From positions 1,452,501 to 1,516,500 of the forward strand of contig NZ_CP106869.1 in the NCBI RefSeq assembly GCF_025665335.1: 64,000 bases of DNA, written 5' to 3'. The position numbers and the translations under genes were made by a program. Numbering within the stretch: position 1 is the stretch's first letter; each line of letters starts with the position of its first letter. Below, piece after piece: positions 17,428-26,301 of this stretch. The notes beneath the pieces are model-generated. The model was not told the origin of the DNA, made no database searches, and saw only the letters and a program-made list of their open reading frames with translations. Origin of the DNA: Xanthomonas sp. AM6 (GTDB taxonomy: Bacteria > Pseudomonadota > Gammaproteobacteria > Xanthomonadales > Xanthomonadaceae).

Positions 17428-18719
17428 TGTTCCAGGAACTGACGCGCGCGAGCATGCACGAGCAGGTGCGCCGGCACCTCGCCCAGGGCGACTATCGGCG
17501 CGCCGATGCGTTGTGCGAACAGGTGCTGGCCACCGCGCCGGACGACGTGACGCTGCGCCGCATGCACGCGGCGCTGTTGACCGAAAGCGGCCAGCTCGCG
17601 CGCGCGGCCCAGGCCTGGAGCCTGGTGGCCGCCGCCGAACCGACCCTGGAGGCGTGGAGCCGGCTCGGCGTGTGCCTGGCCCACCTGGGCGAGCATGCGC
17701 AGGCGCTGCCGGCGTTCGAGCAGGCCCTGCAGCTCGCGGCGGACGCGTTCCTGGTGCGCCTGTGCTACGCCGAGAGCCTGGATGCGCTGGGGCGTGGCGA
17801 CGATGCCTTGCCGATGTACTTCGCCGCGGTGCACGCGGCGCAGGCCAAGGGCCGCTGGCTCGACCAGCACAGCACCGCGCCGGAGCTGCGGCCGCGGGTA
17901 CTCGCGGCGATGGCGCGGATCGACCAGGGCCGGCACGCCTTGTTCGCCGCCGCGGTGCAGCCGCTGGTCGACCGTTTCGGCGAAGCGGCGCTGCGCCGGG
18001 TGACGGCGGCGCTGCGCATCTACCTGGGATTGCAGCCGCGTCCGGCCGACGATGGCCAGCGCCCGACCTTTCTCTATGTGCCCGATCTGGATCCTTCGCC
18101 GTATCTGCGGGCCGAGCGCTTTCCCTGGTATGCGCGGCTGCAGGGCGCCACCGAGGGCATCTGCAACGAGGTGCGGCAGGTCCTGGCCTCGCGCCAGGCG
18201 GTGCAGCCGTTCCTGGATTTCAGCAACGGCGCCACGCCGCAGGACTATCTCAGCGCCAGGCAGGGCGACGGCGCCTGGGATGCCTACTTCTTCTATCGGC
18301 ACGGCGTGGCGCATGCCGAAAACCTGCAGCGTTGCCCGGTCACCGCGGCGGCGCTGGCGCACGTGCCGCTGACCCGGATCGACCTGCATGCGCCGGAGGT
18401 GCTGTTCTCGATCCTGGCGCCCGGCACCACGATCAAGCCGCACTACGGCGTCAGCAACTCGCGCGTGGTCACGCACCTGCCGCTGATCGTGCCGCCGGAC
18501 TGCGCGCTGGAGGTGGCCGGCATCGCCCACGCCTGGCAGGTCGGGCGACTGGTCACCTTCAACGATACCTGCCTGCACCAGGCGTGGAACCACAGCGACC
18601 AGGTGCGGGTGGTGATGATCCTGGATACCTGGCATCCGGACCTGGAAGAGGCCGAGACGCTGGCGCTGCGGCAACTGGTCGAGACCATCGGCGCGTTCAA
18701 CCTGCGCGCGGGCCTGTAG
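17427..18719 (+). CDS. TPR-containing aspartyl/asparaginyl beta-hydroxylase family protein
   Basis: The 430-residue protein has an N-terminal tetratricopeptide-like part (about 1-130; ADALCEQVLATAPDDVTLRR, then ARAAQAWSLVAAAEPTLEAW). The C-terminal 2OG-Fe(II) hydroxylase domain of the AspH/LpxO group spans about 230-415. Visible iron/2OG candidates are H339 in TTIKPHYGVSNSRV and H384 in TCLHQAWNHSDQVRVVM, with the following arginine positioned for 2-oxoglutarate. Such enzymes hydroxylate Asp/Asn in proteins, or lipid A acyl chains in LpxO. The TPR part suggests a protein partner. It is coupled to the TetR gene and converges on the 2OG-oxygenase/sulfotransferase pair. The substrate is unknown. 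Confidence 0.85.
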   Translation: MFQELTRASMHEQVRRHLAQGDYRRADALCEQVLATAPDDVTLRRMHAALLTESGQLARAAQAWSLVAAAEPTLEAWSRLGVCLAHLGEHAQALPAFEQALQLAADAFLVRLCYAESLDALGRGDDALPMYFAAVHAAQAKGRWLDQHSTAPELRPRVLAAMARIDQGRHALFAAAVQPLVDRFGEAALRRVTAALRIYLGLQPRPADDGQRPTFLYVPDLDPSPYLRAERFPWYARLQGATEGICNEVRQVLASRQAVQPFLDFSNGATPQDYLSARQGDGAWDAYFFYRHGVAHAENLQRCPVTAAALAHVPLTRIDLHAPEVLFSILAPGTTIKPHYGVSNSRVVTHLPLIVPPDCALEVAGIAHAWQVGRLVTFNDTCLHQAWNHSDQVRVVMILDTWHPDLEEAETLALRQLVETIGAFNLRAGL

Positions 18720-18764
18720 CCGCAGGCCGCGTTGGCGCGGCCGGGCCGGCGCGCGGCGCGATGC

Positions 18765-19331
18765 TCAGCGCTTGAACATCAGGTAGGTGGACAGGATGTA
18801 CTTGTCGTTGGAGACCGGTGGGTTGCCGACGTGCTGGTACATCCAGTACGGCGGGAACATCAGCAGCCTGCCGGTGCGCGGCACGGTTTCCACGTCCAGG
18901 TCGCAGAAGCGCGTGGTGCCGCCCTCGGCCACGTCGTTGAGGTACCACAGGAACACCAGGTAGCGCTCGGACACCTCGTCGATCGAATCGAAGTGCGGCT
19001 GGAAGCGGTCGCCGCCGCCGACCTGGTACTTCTTCAGGATCAGCCGGTCGATGGTCGGGCGGTACGGGATCGACAGGGTCAGCCCCAGCTCCTGGTTGTA
19101 GCGCGCCAGGTAGTGCTCGATCTTGTCCAGGAAGAATCCCAGGAACGCCGGGTCGGCGAGCCTGCCGACATCCAGTTCGGTCCAGTTGCTGTCGCCCAGC
19201 ACCGCGCGGCTGTTGCTGCCGTTGCGCTGGTGATGCGCGCGCGAGGCCTCGAAGCCGTCGATCAGCTGGCGGCAGAACGCCTCGGGCAGCGCGTCGTCGT
19301 AGCTGCGGATGTAGTCGCTGAGCGCTTTCAT
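18765..19331 (-). CDS. prolyl-4-hydroxylase-like 2OG-Fe(II) oxygenase
   Basis: The 188-residue protein is a single double-stranded beta-helix domain. The iron triad reads H113-x-D115 (in QPHFDSIDE) and H167 (in YWMYQHVGNPP), with K177 as the likely 2-oxoglutarate anchor. FLWYLNDVAEGGTTRF is characteristic of P4H-type oxygenases. Its start overlaps the stop of the TPR-sulfotransferase by ATGA, so both are made together and probably act on the same protein or peptide. The target residue cannot be told from sequence. Confidence 0.88.
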   Translation of the reverse strand: MKALSDYIRSYDDALPEAFCRQLIDGFEASRAHHQRNGSNSRAVLGDSNWTELDVGRLADPAFLGFFLDKIEHYLARYNQELGLTLSIPYRPTIDRLILKKYQVGGGDRFQPHFDSIDEVSERYLVFLWYLNDVAEGGTTRFCDLDVETVPRTGRLLMFPPYWMYQHVGNPPVSNDKYILSTYLMFKR

Positions 19332-21172
19332 GGCGCAGGCATCTCCAGGTCGTAGCCCCAGTGCGCGGCCACCGGTTGCAGGATCGGCAGCGCGCCGCCC
19401 AGCCACGGCGCGTACGCATGCCAGCGGTCCACCGCGCGCCGGTTCACCGGCTCCACCACCTGCGAATAGCTGGGCGTGCTGATGTAGCCCTTGCGCGCGG
19501 CATGCTGGCTGAAGCCGGCCAGGAATTCGGGTTGCGCGATGCCCAGGAAGCCGCCGATGCGCTGCACCTGTGCCGGGAAATCGGCCACCGTCTCCTCGTA
19601 CTTGAGGACCAGCAGGTCCGGCTGCAGCAGCGCCTGGTGGTGGATCCAGAAGCGCATCGCGTTGACGTAGCTCTTGGCCAGCCGCTCCAGGCTGGAACAC
19701 AGCACCATGAACGCCGGGGAGCGGAAGTTCTGCATGTAGCAGCTCAGCAGCACGTCGCAGGGATGGCGCAGGGCCAGGATGATCCTGGCGTTCGGGAACA
19801 GGCGCATGATCATCGGCAGGCGCAGCATGTTGAGCGGATTCTTGTCGACCAGCTGCTGGCCCGGCGCCAGCGCGATGACCTTGGCGATCTCCGACCAATA
19901 CACCTGGCGCATCGCCTCGACCTGCGCCTCGTCCAGTTCGCCGAGATCGTAGGGATAGCGCTTGCCCTGCGCCTCCATCCACTCGATGCAGCGCTGCAGG
20001 ATGGCGCGCTCGTCCATCGATGCGTAGCCCGGATGGGCATCGAGCATCTGTTCGAGCATGGTGGTGCCCGAGCGTGGGAAACCGACGATGAACACCGGCG
20101 AGGCGTCGCTGCCGGGCGCGGTGTCGCGCGCCTCCGCATAGCGCGCCTGCGCGGCGTCCAGCCACAGGCTCGAAACCTTCAGCGGTTCTTCGTTGGAGTG
20201 CGCGATCTCCGGCACGGTCTCGGCCGCGAGCTTGAAATGGATCGCATGCGCCTTCTCCAGCATGGCCATCGCGGCGGCGGGATGGCGTTGCTTGTCCTCG
20301 ATGCCGGCCAGTGCGAAATAGGCGTTTGCCTGGGCCTGGATCTGCGGCTGCAGCGCGAGCAGGTTCTCGGCGGCGCCGCGTGCGGCCGCGTAGTCCTTGC
20401 GCCGCAAGGCCAGCGAAGTTTCCAGCTGCAGCACATCGACGCGCGTCTGCCGGTCGTGCTGCTGCGGCGTCGATGCCGCTTGCGCGAGCAAGGCTTCGGC
20501 CTGCTCGACGCGATTGGTGCGCTCGTAGAGTTGGGCCAGGCGGATGAGATTGGACAGCGACGGGCTTTGCCCCGGCCGGTTCTGCGACAGCAGCGCCTCG
20601 GCTTCATCGGTGCGGCCGACCTGGATCAATGCGGTCGCCAGTTCCTCGCGCAGGTTGTCCGGAAGCTGCGGCCAGATCGCCGGTGGCGGCAGCAATGCCG
20701 CCGCGCGCTGCGCGTCGCCGCACTCGAAGCAGGCGATGGAGGCATAGATGCGACCCTCGGCCTGGGCAGGATCCAGGTCCACGGCATCCAGGAAGCGGTG
20801 GCGGGCACGGGCGATGTCGCCCTTGTCCAGCAGCAGCAGGCCGTAATCGACCAGGTAGTGGTAGGTGTGCGGCGCCAGCGAAAGCGCCTGCTGATAGGCG
20901 TGCTCGGCCGGAGCATGTTCGCCGAGCGTGCGCAAGGTCAGGCCGAGGTTGGCCCAATGTGCGGATTCGTGCGGCTGCAGTTCCGTCAGCCTCCGGTAGA
21001 TGGCGGCGGCGCCAGCTGTGTCGCCGGCGTGCTGCAGCGACATCGCCAGCAATGTGTTCCAGGAGGGATCGCCGGGATCGCCGGCAAGCGCCTGATGGCA
21101 GAGAGCGGCGGCCGCCGCAGCCTGTCCCTGGTCGATCAGGTGAATCGCGTACTGCAGTTGCAGAGAGTTCAT
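19328..21172 (-). CDS. TPR-repeat sulfotransferase
   Basis: The 614-residue protein has about 350 residues of TPR helices (for example AAAIYRRLTELQPHESAHWA and AYQQALSLAPHTYHY). A Sulfotransfer_3-type domain follows at about 358-605. The PAPS 5'-phosphosulfate loop FIVGFPRSGTTMLEQ begins at residue 361, and the 3'-phosphate region NARIILALRHPCDVLLSC at 461. The domain recalls protein-tyrosine sulfotransferases, including the RaxST type of Xanthomonas, but here it is fused to a protein-binding TPR array. The start (21172) is 15 bases after a terminator hairpin that follows the TonB receptor gene. A cytoplasmic enzyme modifying a protein or peptide is inferred. Confidence 0.88.
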   Translation of the reverse strand: MNSLQLQYAIHLIDQGQAAAAAALCHQALAGDPGDPSWNTLLAMSLQHAGDTAGAAAIYRRLTELQPHESAHWANLGLTLRTLGEHAPAEHAYQQALSLAPHTYHYLVDYGLLLLDKGDIARARHRFLDAVDLDPAQAEGRIYASIACFECGDAQRAAALLPPPAIWPQLPDNLREELATALIQVGRTDEAEALLSQNRPGQSPSLSNLIRLAQLYERTNRVEQAEALLAQAASTPQQHDRQTRVDVLQLETSLALRRKDYAAARGAAENLLALQPQIQAQANAYFALAGIEDKQRHPAAAMAMLEKAHAIHFKLAAETVPEIAHSNEEPLKVSSLWLDAAQARYAEARDTAPGSDASPVFIVGFPRSGTTMLEQMLDAHPGYASMDERAILQRCIEWMEAQGKRYPYDLGELDEAQVEAMRQVYWSEIAKVIALAPGQQLVDKNPLNMLRLPMIMRLFPNARIILALRHPCDVLLSCYMQNFRSPAFMVLCSSLERLAKSYVNAMRFWIHHQALLQPDLLVLKYEETVADFPAQVQRIGGFLGIAQPEFLAGFSQHAARKGYISTPSYSQVVEPVNRRAVDRWHAYAPWLGGALPILQPVAAHWGYDLEMPAP

Positions 21173-21186
21173 TCGGGTCTGCCAAA

Positions 21187-21220
21187 TAAAAAGGGCCGCG
21201 CGAATCGTTCGCGCGGCCCC
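21187..21220 (-). terminator. rho-independent terminator between the TonB receptor and the sulfotransferase
   Basis: A perfect 12-bp stem (GGGCCGCGCGAA with TTCGCGCGGCCC, 21194-21205 and 21209-21220) has a TCG loop. On the minus strand it is followed by TTTTTATTT. It lies 30 bases after the receptor stop and 15 bases before the sulfotransferase ATG, so the second gene depends on read-through or on an internal promoter. Confidence 0.9.
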
Positions 21221-21250
21221 GTCTTCAAACAAAGAGCGTCGTTGCCGTGC

Positions 21251-24130
21251 TCAGAAGTTCATGCTGTAGCGAGCCCACAGGTAGCGGCCCACGGTGTCGA
21301 AGCTGTTGACGTCCGTGTTCGCGTTGAGCACGTTGTTCTGATACAGCATGGGCGGCTGCTTGTCGAACACGTTGTCCAGGCCGACTTCCACCTTCGAATT
21401 GAACCACGGCAGCGCGTAGCTCGCACTGACGTTGTGCACGAAGTAGGAACCGTAGCTGCTCACGACGCCGCAGAACTGAGGAGCGCTGATCGGATTGCAG
21501 CCAGCGTCCGAGTTCGCGATGTCGAACGGACCGATATAGCGCACTCGCCAGCTTGCGCCCAGATCTCCCTTCTGCCAGTTGACGAACAGGCGGCCACGAA
21601 TGCGCGAATAGAGACCATAACTATTGTTATAGGTGCCCGCAACATGCGTGATGGGGTTGGTGGGGCTTGCCGGATTGGTGTTGTTGTCGTAGCGCGCGAT
21701 GTAGGTGCCGTCCAGGCCGAAGGTGTAGCTGCCCCACGCGGTATCCGGCAGGCGGTAACGCAGCGCCAAATCCCAGCCCTTGGTGTCGAGGCGGCCCAGG
21801 TTGACGATCGGCTCGCGGATGAAATTGACTTGACCGTCCGAGAAGCGGTTGATGAAGCCGCAGAACGGGCTGCTGCCGTCTTCGTAGCAGATTTCGGTCA
21901 CGGTCTGTGCGTCGGCACGATTGATCGTGTCGTTCAGATACAGGCGCCAGTAGTCCAGGCTGACCGAGAAGCCGGGCAGCCACTCCGGGTCGTACACCAC
22001 ACCCCAGTCGAACGACTTGCCCTGTTCGGGCTTCAGTTCAAAGCCGGCCGCGACCGAACCGGACCATACGCCATTGGTCTGCGAGTTCGCAGCCGGAGCG
22101 ATACCGGTGGCCGGAATCGCAGTCGCGCCCGTTGGAGCACCGCACGCCGCCTCGTGGTCACGCGGGGCACCGGCGGCACCGTATCCGAGGCAGGGGTCGT
22201 TCAACTGTGGGGCATCGCCGGAGGCGCCGCTATACAGGTTGTCGATGGTCGGGGCGCGGAACACCTCGGCGACCGTACCGCGCAGCAGCAGGTTCTCGAT
22301 CGGGCGCCATTCCAGCTGGACCTTGCTGTTGGTGGTGTTGCCGAAGGTGTTGTAGTCGGAATAGCGCGACCCCAGGGTCACCGCCAGCAGGTGCGCGAAC
22401 GGGACTTCCGACAGCAGCGGGATGTACAGTTCGCCGTAGAGTTCCTTGACGTTGTACTTGCCGCTCAGCGGAGTGCCGCAGGCTTCCTGCGAGATGAAGC
22501 AGTTGCCGTCCGGATCGGCGATGGCGATGTAGTCGACCGAGTTCTTCTGGTACTCCTCGCGCCAGGAGACGCCCACCGCCAGCTGCGCGGCGCCGGCCGG
22601 CAGCGTGAACAGCTCGCCGTTGGCGTTGGCTTCGAAGCTGCGCATCTGGTACGTGGTGGAGTAGGTCGGACGCGCTTCGTAATCTTCCAGGGTGGAGATC
22701 GTCTGCGGATCGTTGATGTTGAAGATGTTGAGCGGGGTGCAGCCGGTGATCACGCTGCCGGGGCTGCCGCACTTGACCACGCCATCGGTGTCCTGGAACG
22801 ACGGGCCCAGCGCGTCGCGCAGGCCGGCGTAGTACACGTAGCCGTAGCTGGTGTTCTCGCGGGTGTAGTGGCCGTAGTTCATCGCCACGTCCCATTTCCA
22901 GGACGTGTCGCCGACGAAGCCTTCCAGGCCGGCGACGACCTGGTCGGTGACGGTGCTGTAGTACGAACGGCGCTGGCCCAGCGAGGTGAAGCGGGTCAGG
23001 AACTGGTCGTAGGTGTTGCCGGCGACGTCGGCGCCAAAGTTGACGCCGAACGGGTTGTAGAAGTTGTCGGCGGAGATGACCACCTTGTCGCTGCGGGCGT
23101 CGAACGGCAGCGCGGCGATCGCGAAGTTCGAACTGGTCTTGTTGTGGTAGACCTGGGCGAACGCGTTGATGCTGTCGGTGATCTGGTAGTTGGCCAGGAA
23201 GAACGCGTTGGTGCGCTCCTGCGGCGTCATGATCAGGTTGGTGGCCTGATAGTTGAACGAGTCGCGCGCACCGGAGTAGCAGCGGTAGTCGGCCTGCGAC
23301 GCGCCGCTGGCGCCGGGGATCAGGGTGACGGAGCCGCAACCGTACTGCGCGGCCAGGTTGGCCGGCATGGTGATGCGGCCGCCCGGCGTACGGCTGGACC
23401 CGAGGATGGTCACGTAGCCGCTGTACAGGTAGGTGGCGTCCTTGGAGTACTTGCGGTCGGCCGAGGAGATGCCGTCGAACTTGTTGTAGTTCAGGCCCGC
23501 CATGATGTTGCCGCGATCGCCGACCTGACCGAAGGTCACCGAGCCGCCATTGCGTGCGCCGTCGCTCAGGTGGGTCGCCTGGCCGTAGTCGACGCTGACC
23601 GACAGGCCTTCGAAGTCCTTGCGCAGGATGAAGTTGACCACGCCGGCGACGGCGTCGGAGCCGTACACCGCCGAGGCGCCGCTGGTCAGCACTTCGATGC
23701 GCTCCACCGCGGTGGCGGGGATCGAGTTGACGTCGTTGTTGGCGACGCGGCGGCCGTTGACCAGCAGCAGCGTGCGCTCGTCGCCCAGGCCGCGCAGGTC
23801 GACCGAGGACTTGCCGTCGCCGCCGCCGTTGTTGACCGCCGGGGTGGACGGCGCGCCGGACATCGCCGGCAGCTCCTGCACCAGGTCGCCCAGGGTCAGC
23901 TTGCCGGTCTGCTCGATCGCCGCGCGATCGATCACCACCACCGGGCTGGCGGTCTCGGTCTCGACGCGGGCAACGCGCGAACCGGTGACCTGGATCGTAT
24001 CCAGGGTCTTGGAGGGGTCGCTGGAAGTGCTGTCCTGGGCAACCGCCGTGCCCGTTCCGAGCAGGGCGGTGGTGCCAGCGGCGAGCGCGAACGTGATGGC
24101 GTCGCGCAGGCGGTGGGTCTTGCAATTCAT
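21251..24130 (-). CDS. TonB-dependent outer-membrane receptor
   Basis: The 959-residue protein has a signal peptide (about 1-31, ending AVAQ), a TonB-box-like stretch near TLDTIQVTGSRV, and a plug domain (about 50-170; VVVIDRAAIEQTGKLTLGDL, then LRGLGDERTLLLVNGRRVA, and GSDAVAGVVNFILRKDF). A long beta-barrel follows, ending in the outer-membrane signature YSMNF. Plug and barrel resemble the large TonB receptors abundant in Xanthomonas and Caulobacter. The barrel has many Tyr-rich loops and paired Cys in extracellular-type segments. Neighbouring sulfotransferase and hydroxylase genes suggest it imports, or is modified by, the products of that pair. The substrate is unknown. Confidence 0.93.
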   Translation of the reverse strand: MNCKTHRLRDAITFALAAGTTALLGTGTAVAQDSTSSDPSKTLDTIQVTGSRVARVETETASPVVVIDRAAIEQTGKLTLGDLVQELPAMSGAPSTPAVNNGGGDGKSSVDLRGLGDERTLLLVNGRRVANNDVNSIPATAVERIEVLTSGASAVYGSDAVAGVVNFILRKDFEGLSVSVDYGQATHLSDGARNGGSVTFGQVGDRGNIMAGLNYNKFDGISSADRKYSKDATYLYSGYVTILGSSRTPGGRITMPANLAAQYGCGSVTLIPGASGASQADYRCYSGARDSFNYQATNLIMTPQERTNAFFLANYQITDSINAFAQVYHNKTSSNFAIAALPFDARSDKVVISADNFYNPFGVNFGADVAGNTYDQFLTRFTSLGQRRSYYSTVTDQVVAGLEGFVGDTSWKWDVAMNYGHYTRENTSYGYVYYAGLRDALGPSFQDTDGVVKCGSPGSVITGCTPLNIFNINDPQTISTLEDYEARPTYSTTYQMRSFEANANGELFTLPAGAAQLAVGVSWREEYQKNSVDYIAIADPDGNCFISQEACGTPLSGKYNVKELYGELYIPLLSEVPFAHLLAVTLGSRYSDYNTFGNTTNSKVQLEWRPIENLLLRGTVAEVFRAPTIDNLYSGASGDAPQLNDPCLGYGAAGAPRDHEAACGAPTGATAIPATGIAPAANSQTNGVWSGSVAAGFELKPEQGKSFDWGVVYDPEWLPGFSVSLDYWRLYLNDTINRADAQTVTEICYEDGSSPFCGFINRFSDGQVNFIREPIVNLGRLDTKGWDLALRYRLPDTAWGSYTFGLDGTYIARYDNNTNPASPTNPITHVAGTYNNSYGLYSRIRGRLFVNWQKGDLGASWRVRYIGPFDIANSDAGCNPISAPQFCGVVSSYGSYFVHNVSASYALPWFNSKVEVGLDNVFDKQPPMLYQNNVLNANTDVNSFDTVGRYLWARYSMNF

Positions 24131-24310
24131 TGGCTCTCTCTCCGAATGAGGTGTGATGCGACTGAAGGTTCTCCAGCGGTGGCGACGAAGGGCGACACCA
24201 AAATCCGCAGGGTGAACCGATAGTAACTGCCTCTTCAGGGAAATTAAAGAGTTGTTAATAAGATCAGAGAAAGTGTGGTGGGATTCACGTTATTGAGAGG
24301 GCCGGGAACG

Positions 24311-24338
24311 AAAAAAGGCCCCTTCGCAGGGGCCTTTT
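24311..24338. terminator. bidirectional rho-independent terminator
   Basis: AAAAGGCCCC (24313-24322) pairs with GGGGCCTTTT (24329-24338) around a 6-base loop, with A/T runs on both sides. On the minus strand it ends the transcript of the secreted protein gene (24375-25232). Confidence 0.88.
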
Positions 24339-24374
24339 GATCGAAAAACCGCTTTCGGAACAAGACGTTGGATT

Positions 24375-25232
24375 TTACAAGTCCTGTTCGTAGCGCACGT
24401 AAGGAATGGTGCCTTCCTCGGTGCTGATGTTGTTCGGGGCGAACGGATTCTTGCCGCGGGTGATCACGTTCTCGGCGCCGACGGTCAGCTGGCCGCTCCA
24501 CGGGGTGCGCCAGGTCAGGCCCACGCCGAGACCGGACCATTTGCCGGGCTGGCCGGGCGCATCGACGACGCGGCCGATGACGTTGGCGCTGAACGAGCCG
24601 TAGCCGCCGCCGATGCTCAGGCTCTTGCTGTCCCACTGGTCGACCAGCGCCTGCGAGGCGTCGGCGATCGGCACCAGGCGGGCGCGGGCATAGGTGCCGC
24701 CGATCGAGACGAAGCCTTCGCGGCCGATGTTCTGCTGCGCGAACACGGTCAGGTCGTTCTGCTCCATGCGCAGCGCCGGGGTCTTGGTGGCCCCGGCCAG
24801 CCACGCCGGCATGTTCTCGCGGCCGGTGCCGGCCGACAGCGATACGCGCCCGCCGGGACGATTGAAGGTGGTGGTCGCGGCGATGTGGTGGCCGCCGGCA
24901 TCGCCGTCGTCGTCGCCCAGGCTGGCGAGCATGCAGTGGCTGGCCAGGCCGCTGATGCTGCTGCCGCTGGCGCTGTTGCACAGCAGGCCCAGCGAGTCGC
25001 CGGAAGACAGGCCGAAGGCGGCGTCGAGCGAATTGCGGCCGAAGTGCCAGCGTGCGCCGGCCGCCTGTTCGCCGGTCGGCTCCAGGTACAGCAGGGCCTC
25101 GACCTTGCCGCTGCCCTTGTTCCAGACCGGCAGGACGGTGCGGTCGCCGGCGGGCTTGCTTTGCGCGTGCGCGCCCGTGGCCGCCGCAAGGGCGATCAAC
25201 AGGGCTAGTGGCAGGCGCAATAGGGCTCGCAT
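24375..25232 (-). CDS. secreted protein of unknown function
   Basis: The 285-residue protein has a clear signal peptide (RLPLALLIALAAATGAHAQS). The mature part is rich in short glycine-punctuated beta strands (RVSLSAGTGRE, EGFVSIGGTYARARLV, SLSIGGGYGSFSANVIGRVV, GLGVGLTWRTPW). That looks like a small outer-membrane barrel or a beta-rich envelope protein. The terminal stretch, however, is IPYVRYEQDL without a C-terminal Phe. I do not recognise a named family. It is followed by a terminator and lies upstream of the TonB receptor on the same strand, so the two are separate units. Confidence 0.75.
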   Translation of the reverse strand: MRALLRLPLALLIALAAATGAHAQSKPAGDRTVLPVWNKGSGKVEALLYLEPTGEQAAGARWHFGRNSLDAAFGLSSGDSLGLLCNSASGSSISGLASHCMLASLGDDDGDAGGHHIAATTTFNRPGGRVSLSAGTGRENMPAWLAGATKTPALRMEQNDLTVFAQQNIGREGFVSIGGTYARARLVPIADASQALVDQWDSKSLSIGGGYGSFSANVIGRVVDAPGQPGKWSGLGVGLTWRTPWSGQLTVGAENVITRGKNPFAPNNISTEEGTIPYVRYEQDL

Positions 25233-25350
25233 CGGCGGTCTATGACTCTCGCGCAGGAACTAAAGTTCCCGCCGGGGCAGGGTGGATGATGCTAGTGGGT
25301 TTATGTTTCTTTAACAAGCCAGACTCCCCGTCCCAAAGCTCGTTCCCCGA

Positions 25351-26247
25351 CTATTGCAAGCGCTCTGGCGGCGCCGGTTCAGCCGGGGTTACAGCGAACA
25401 ATACGCCGAATTCCGTCAAGGGGAAGTCATAGTGCCGGCCGCAGAACTCGCAGCGGATCTCGACCTGGCCGGTCGCCTCGGCGGCGGCGCGGGCTTCCTC
25501 CTCGCCCAGCGAGCGCAGCATGGCCGCCACCCGCTCGCGCGAGCAGGAGCAGCCGAAGCGCAGCGGCTTGGTGCCGAGCAGCTGCGCCGCTTCCTCGTGG
25601 AACAGCCGGTGCAGCAGGGTCTGCGCCGGCAGCGCCAGCAGTTCGGATTCGTCTACGGTATCGAACAGGGCGCCGGCGCGGTTCCAGCCGTCCTCGTCGC
25701 CGGCGTCGCCGGGCAGCTTCTGCAGCAGCAGGCCGGCCGCCCGGTCGCCGTCGGCGGCCAGGATCAGTCGGGTGGGCAGCTGTTCGGACTGGCGGAAATA
25801 GTCCTCGAAGGCCTCGCCCAGCTCGGCCGCCGACAGCGCCACCAGGCTCTGGTAGCGCTGCGGTTCGCGCGGGTCCAGGCCGGGATTCTCGATGGTGATC
25901 GCCAGCAGCGCGGCGTCGCCGAGCGCGCGCAGGTCGCGCGGGGCATCGCTGCCCTCGGTCAGCTGGACGATGCCGCGCAGGGTGCCGGCCGCGGTGCATT
26001 CGGCGAACAGGGTGCGCAGCGCGCCCTGGCTGCGCAGCTGCACCGACAGGCGGCCGTCGACCTTGGTGTGGCCGGTGAACAGCGCCGCGGCCACGCAGGC
26101 CTCGCCCAGCAGCTCGGTCGCCGCGGCGGGATAGCTGGCCGGCGCGAGGATCTCGCGCCAGGCCGACTCCAGGCGCACGTGCACGCCGCGCACGCCGGCG
26201 CCGGGCAGCAGGAAGCGGGTCAGGTGATCGTGCTCGGAAGAACTCAT
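25351..26247 (-). CDS. hslO: Hsp33 redox-regulated molecular chaperone
   Basis: The 298-residue protein is a holdase activated by oxidative unfolding. The N-terminal domain fits Hsp33 (HLTRFLLPGAGVRGVHVRLE, then TELLGEACVAAALFTGHTKVDGR). The C-terminal redox switch has the four zinc cysteines as CSC in FGCSCSRERVAAML and CEFC in IRCEFCGRHYDF. The length is normal. The ATG at 26247 is chosen because it starts the conserved N-terminal strand. It is divergent from mtgA. Confidence 0.95.
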   Translation of the reverse strand: MSSSEHDHLTRFLLPGAGVRGVHVRLESAWREILAPASYPAAATELLGEACVAAALFTGHTKVDGRLSVQLRSQGALRTLFAECTAAGTLRGIVQLTEGSDAPRDLRALGDAALLAITIENPGLDPREPQRYQSLVALSAAELGEAFEDYFRQSEQLPTRLILAADGDRAAGLLLQKLPGDAGDEDGWNRAGALFDTVDESELLALPAQTLLHRLFHEEAAQLLGTKPLRFGCSCSRERVAAMLRSLGEEEARAAAEATGQVEIRCEFCGRHYDFPLTEFGVLFAVTPAEPAPPERLQ

Positions 26248-26301
26248 CGCGGCCTCGCTGCGCATGGGAAGATGGCGACCGCAGGATAGTGGGTCATCTC
26301 G

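Noticed and set aside
19361-24223. 1620-residue plus-strand frame across the sulfotransferase and TonB receptor
   Set aside because: Antisense of two well-supported genes; low-complexity, no domain, crosses a terminator hairpin.
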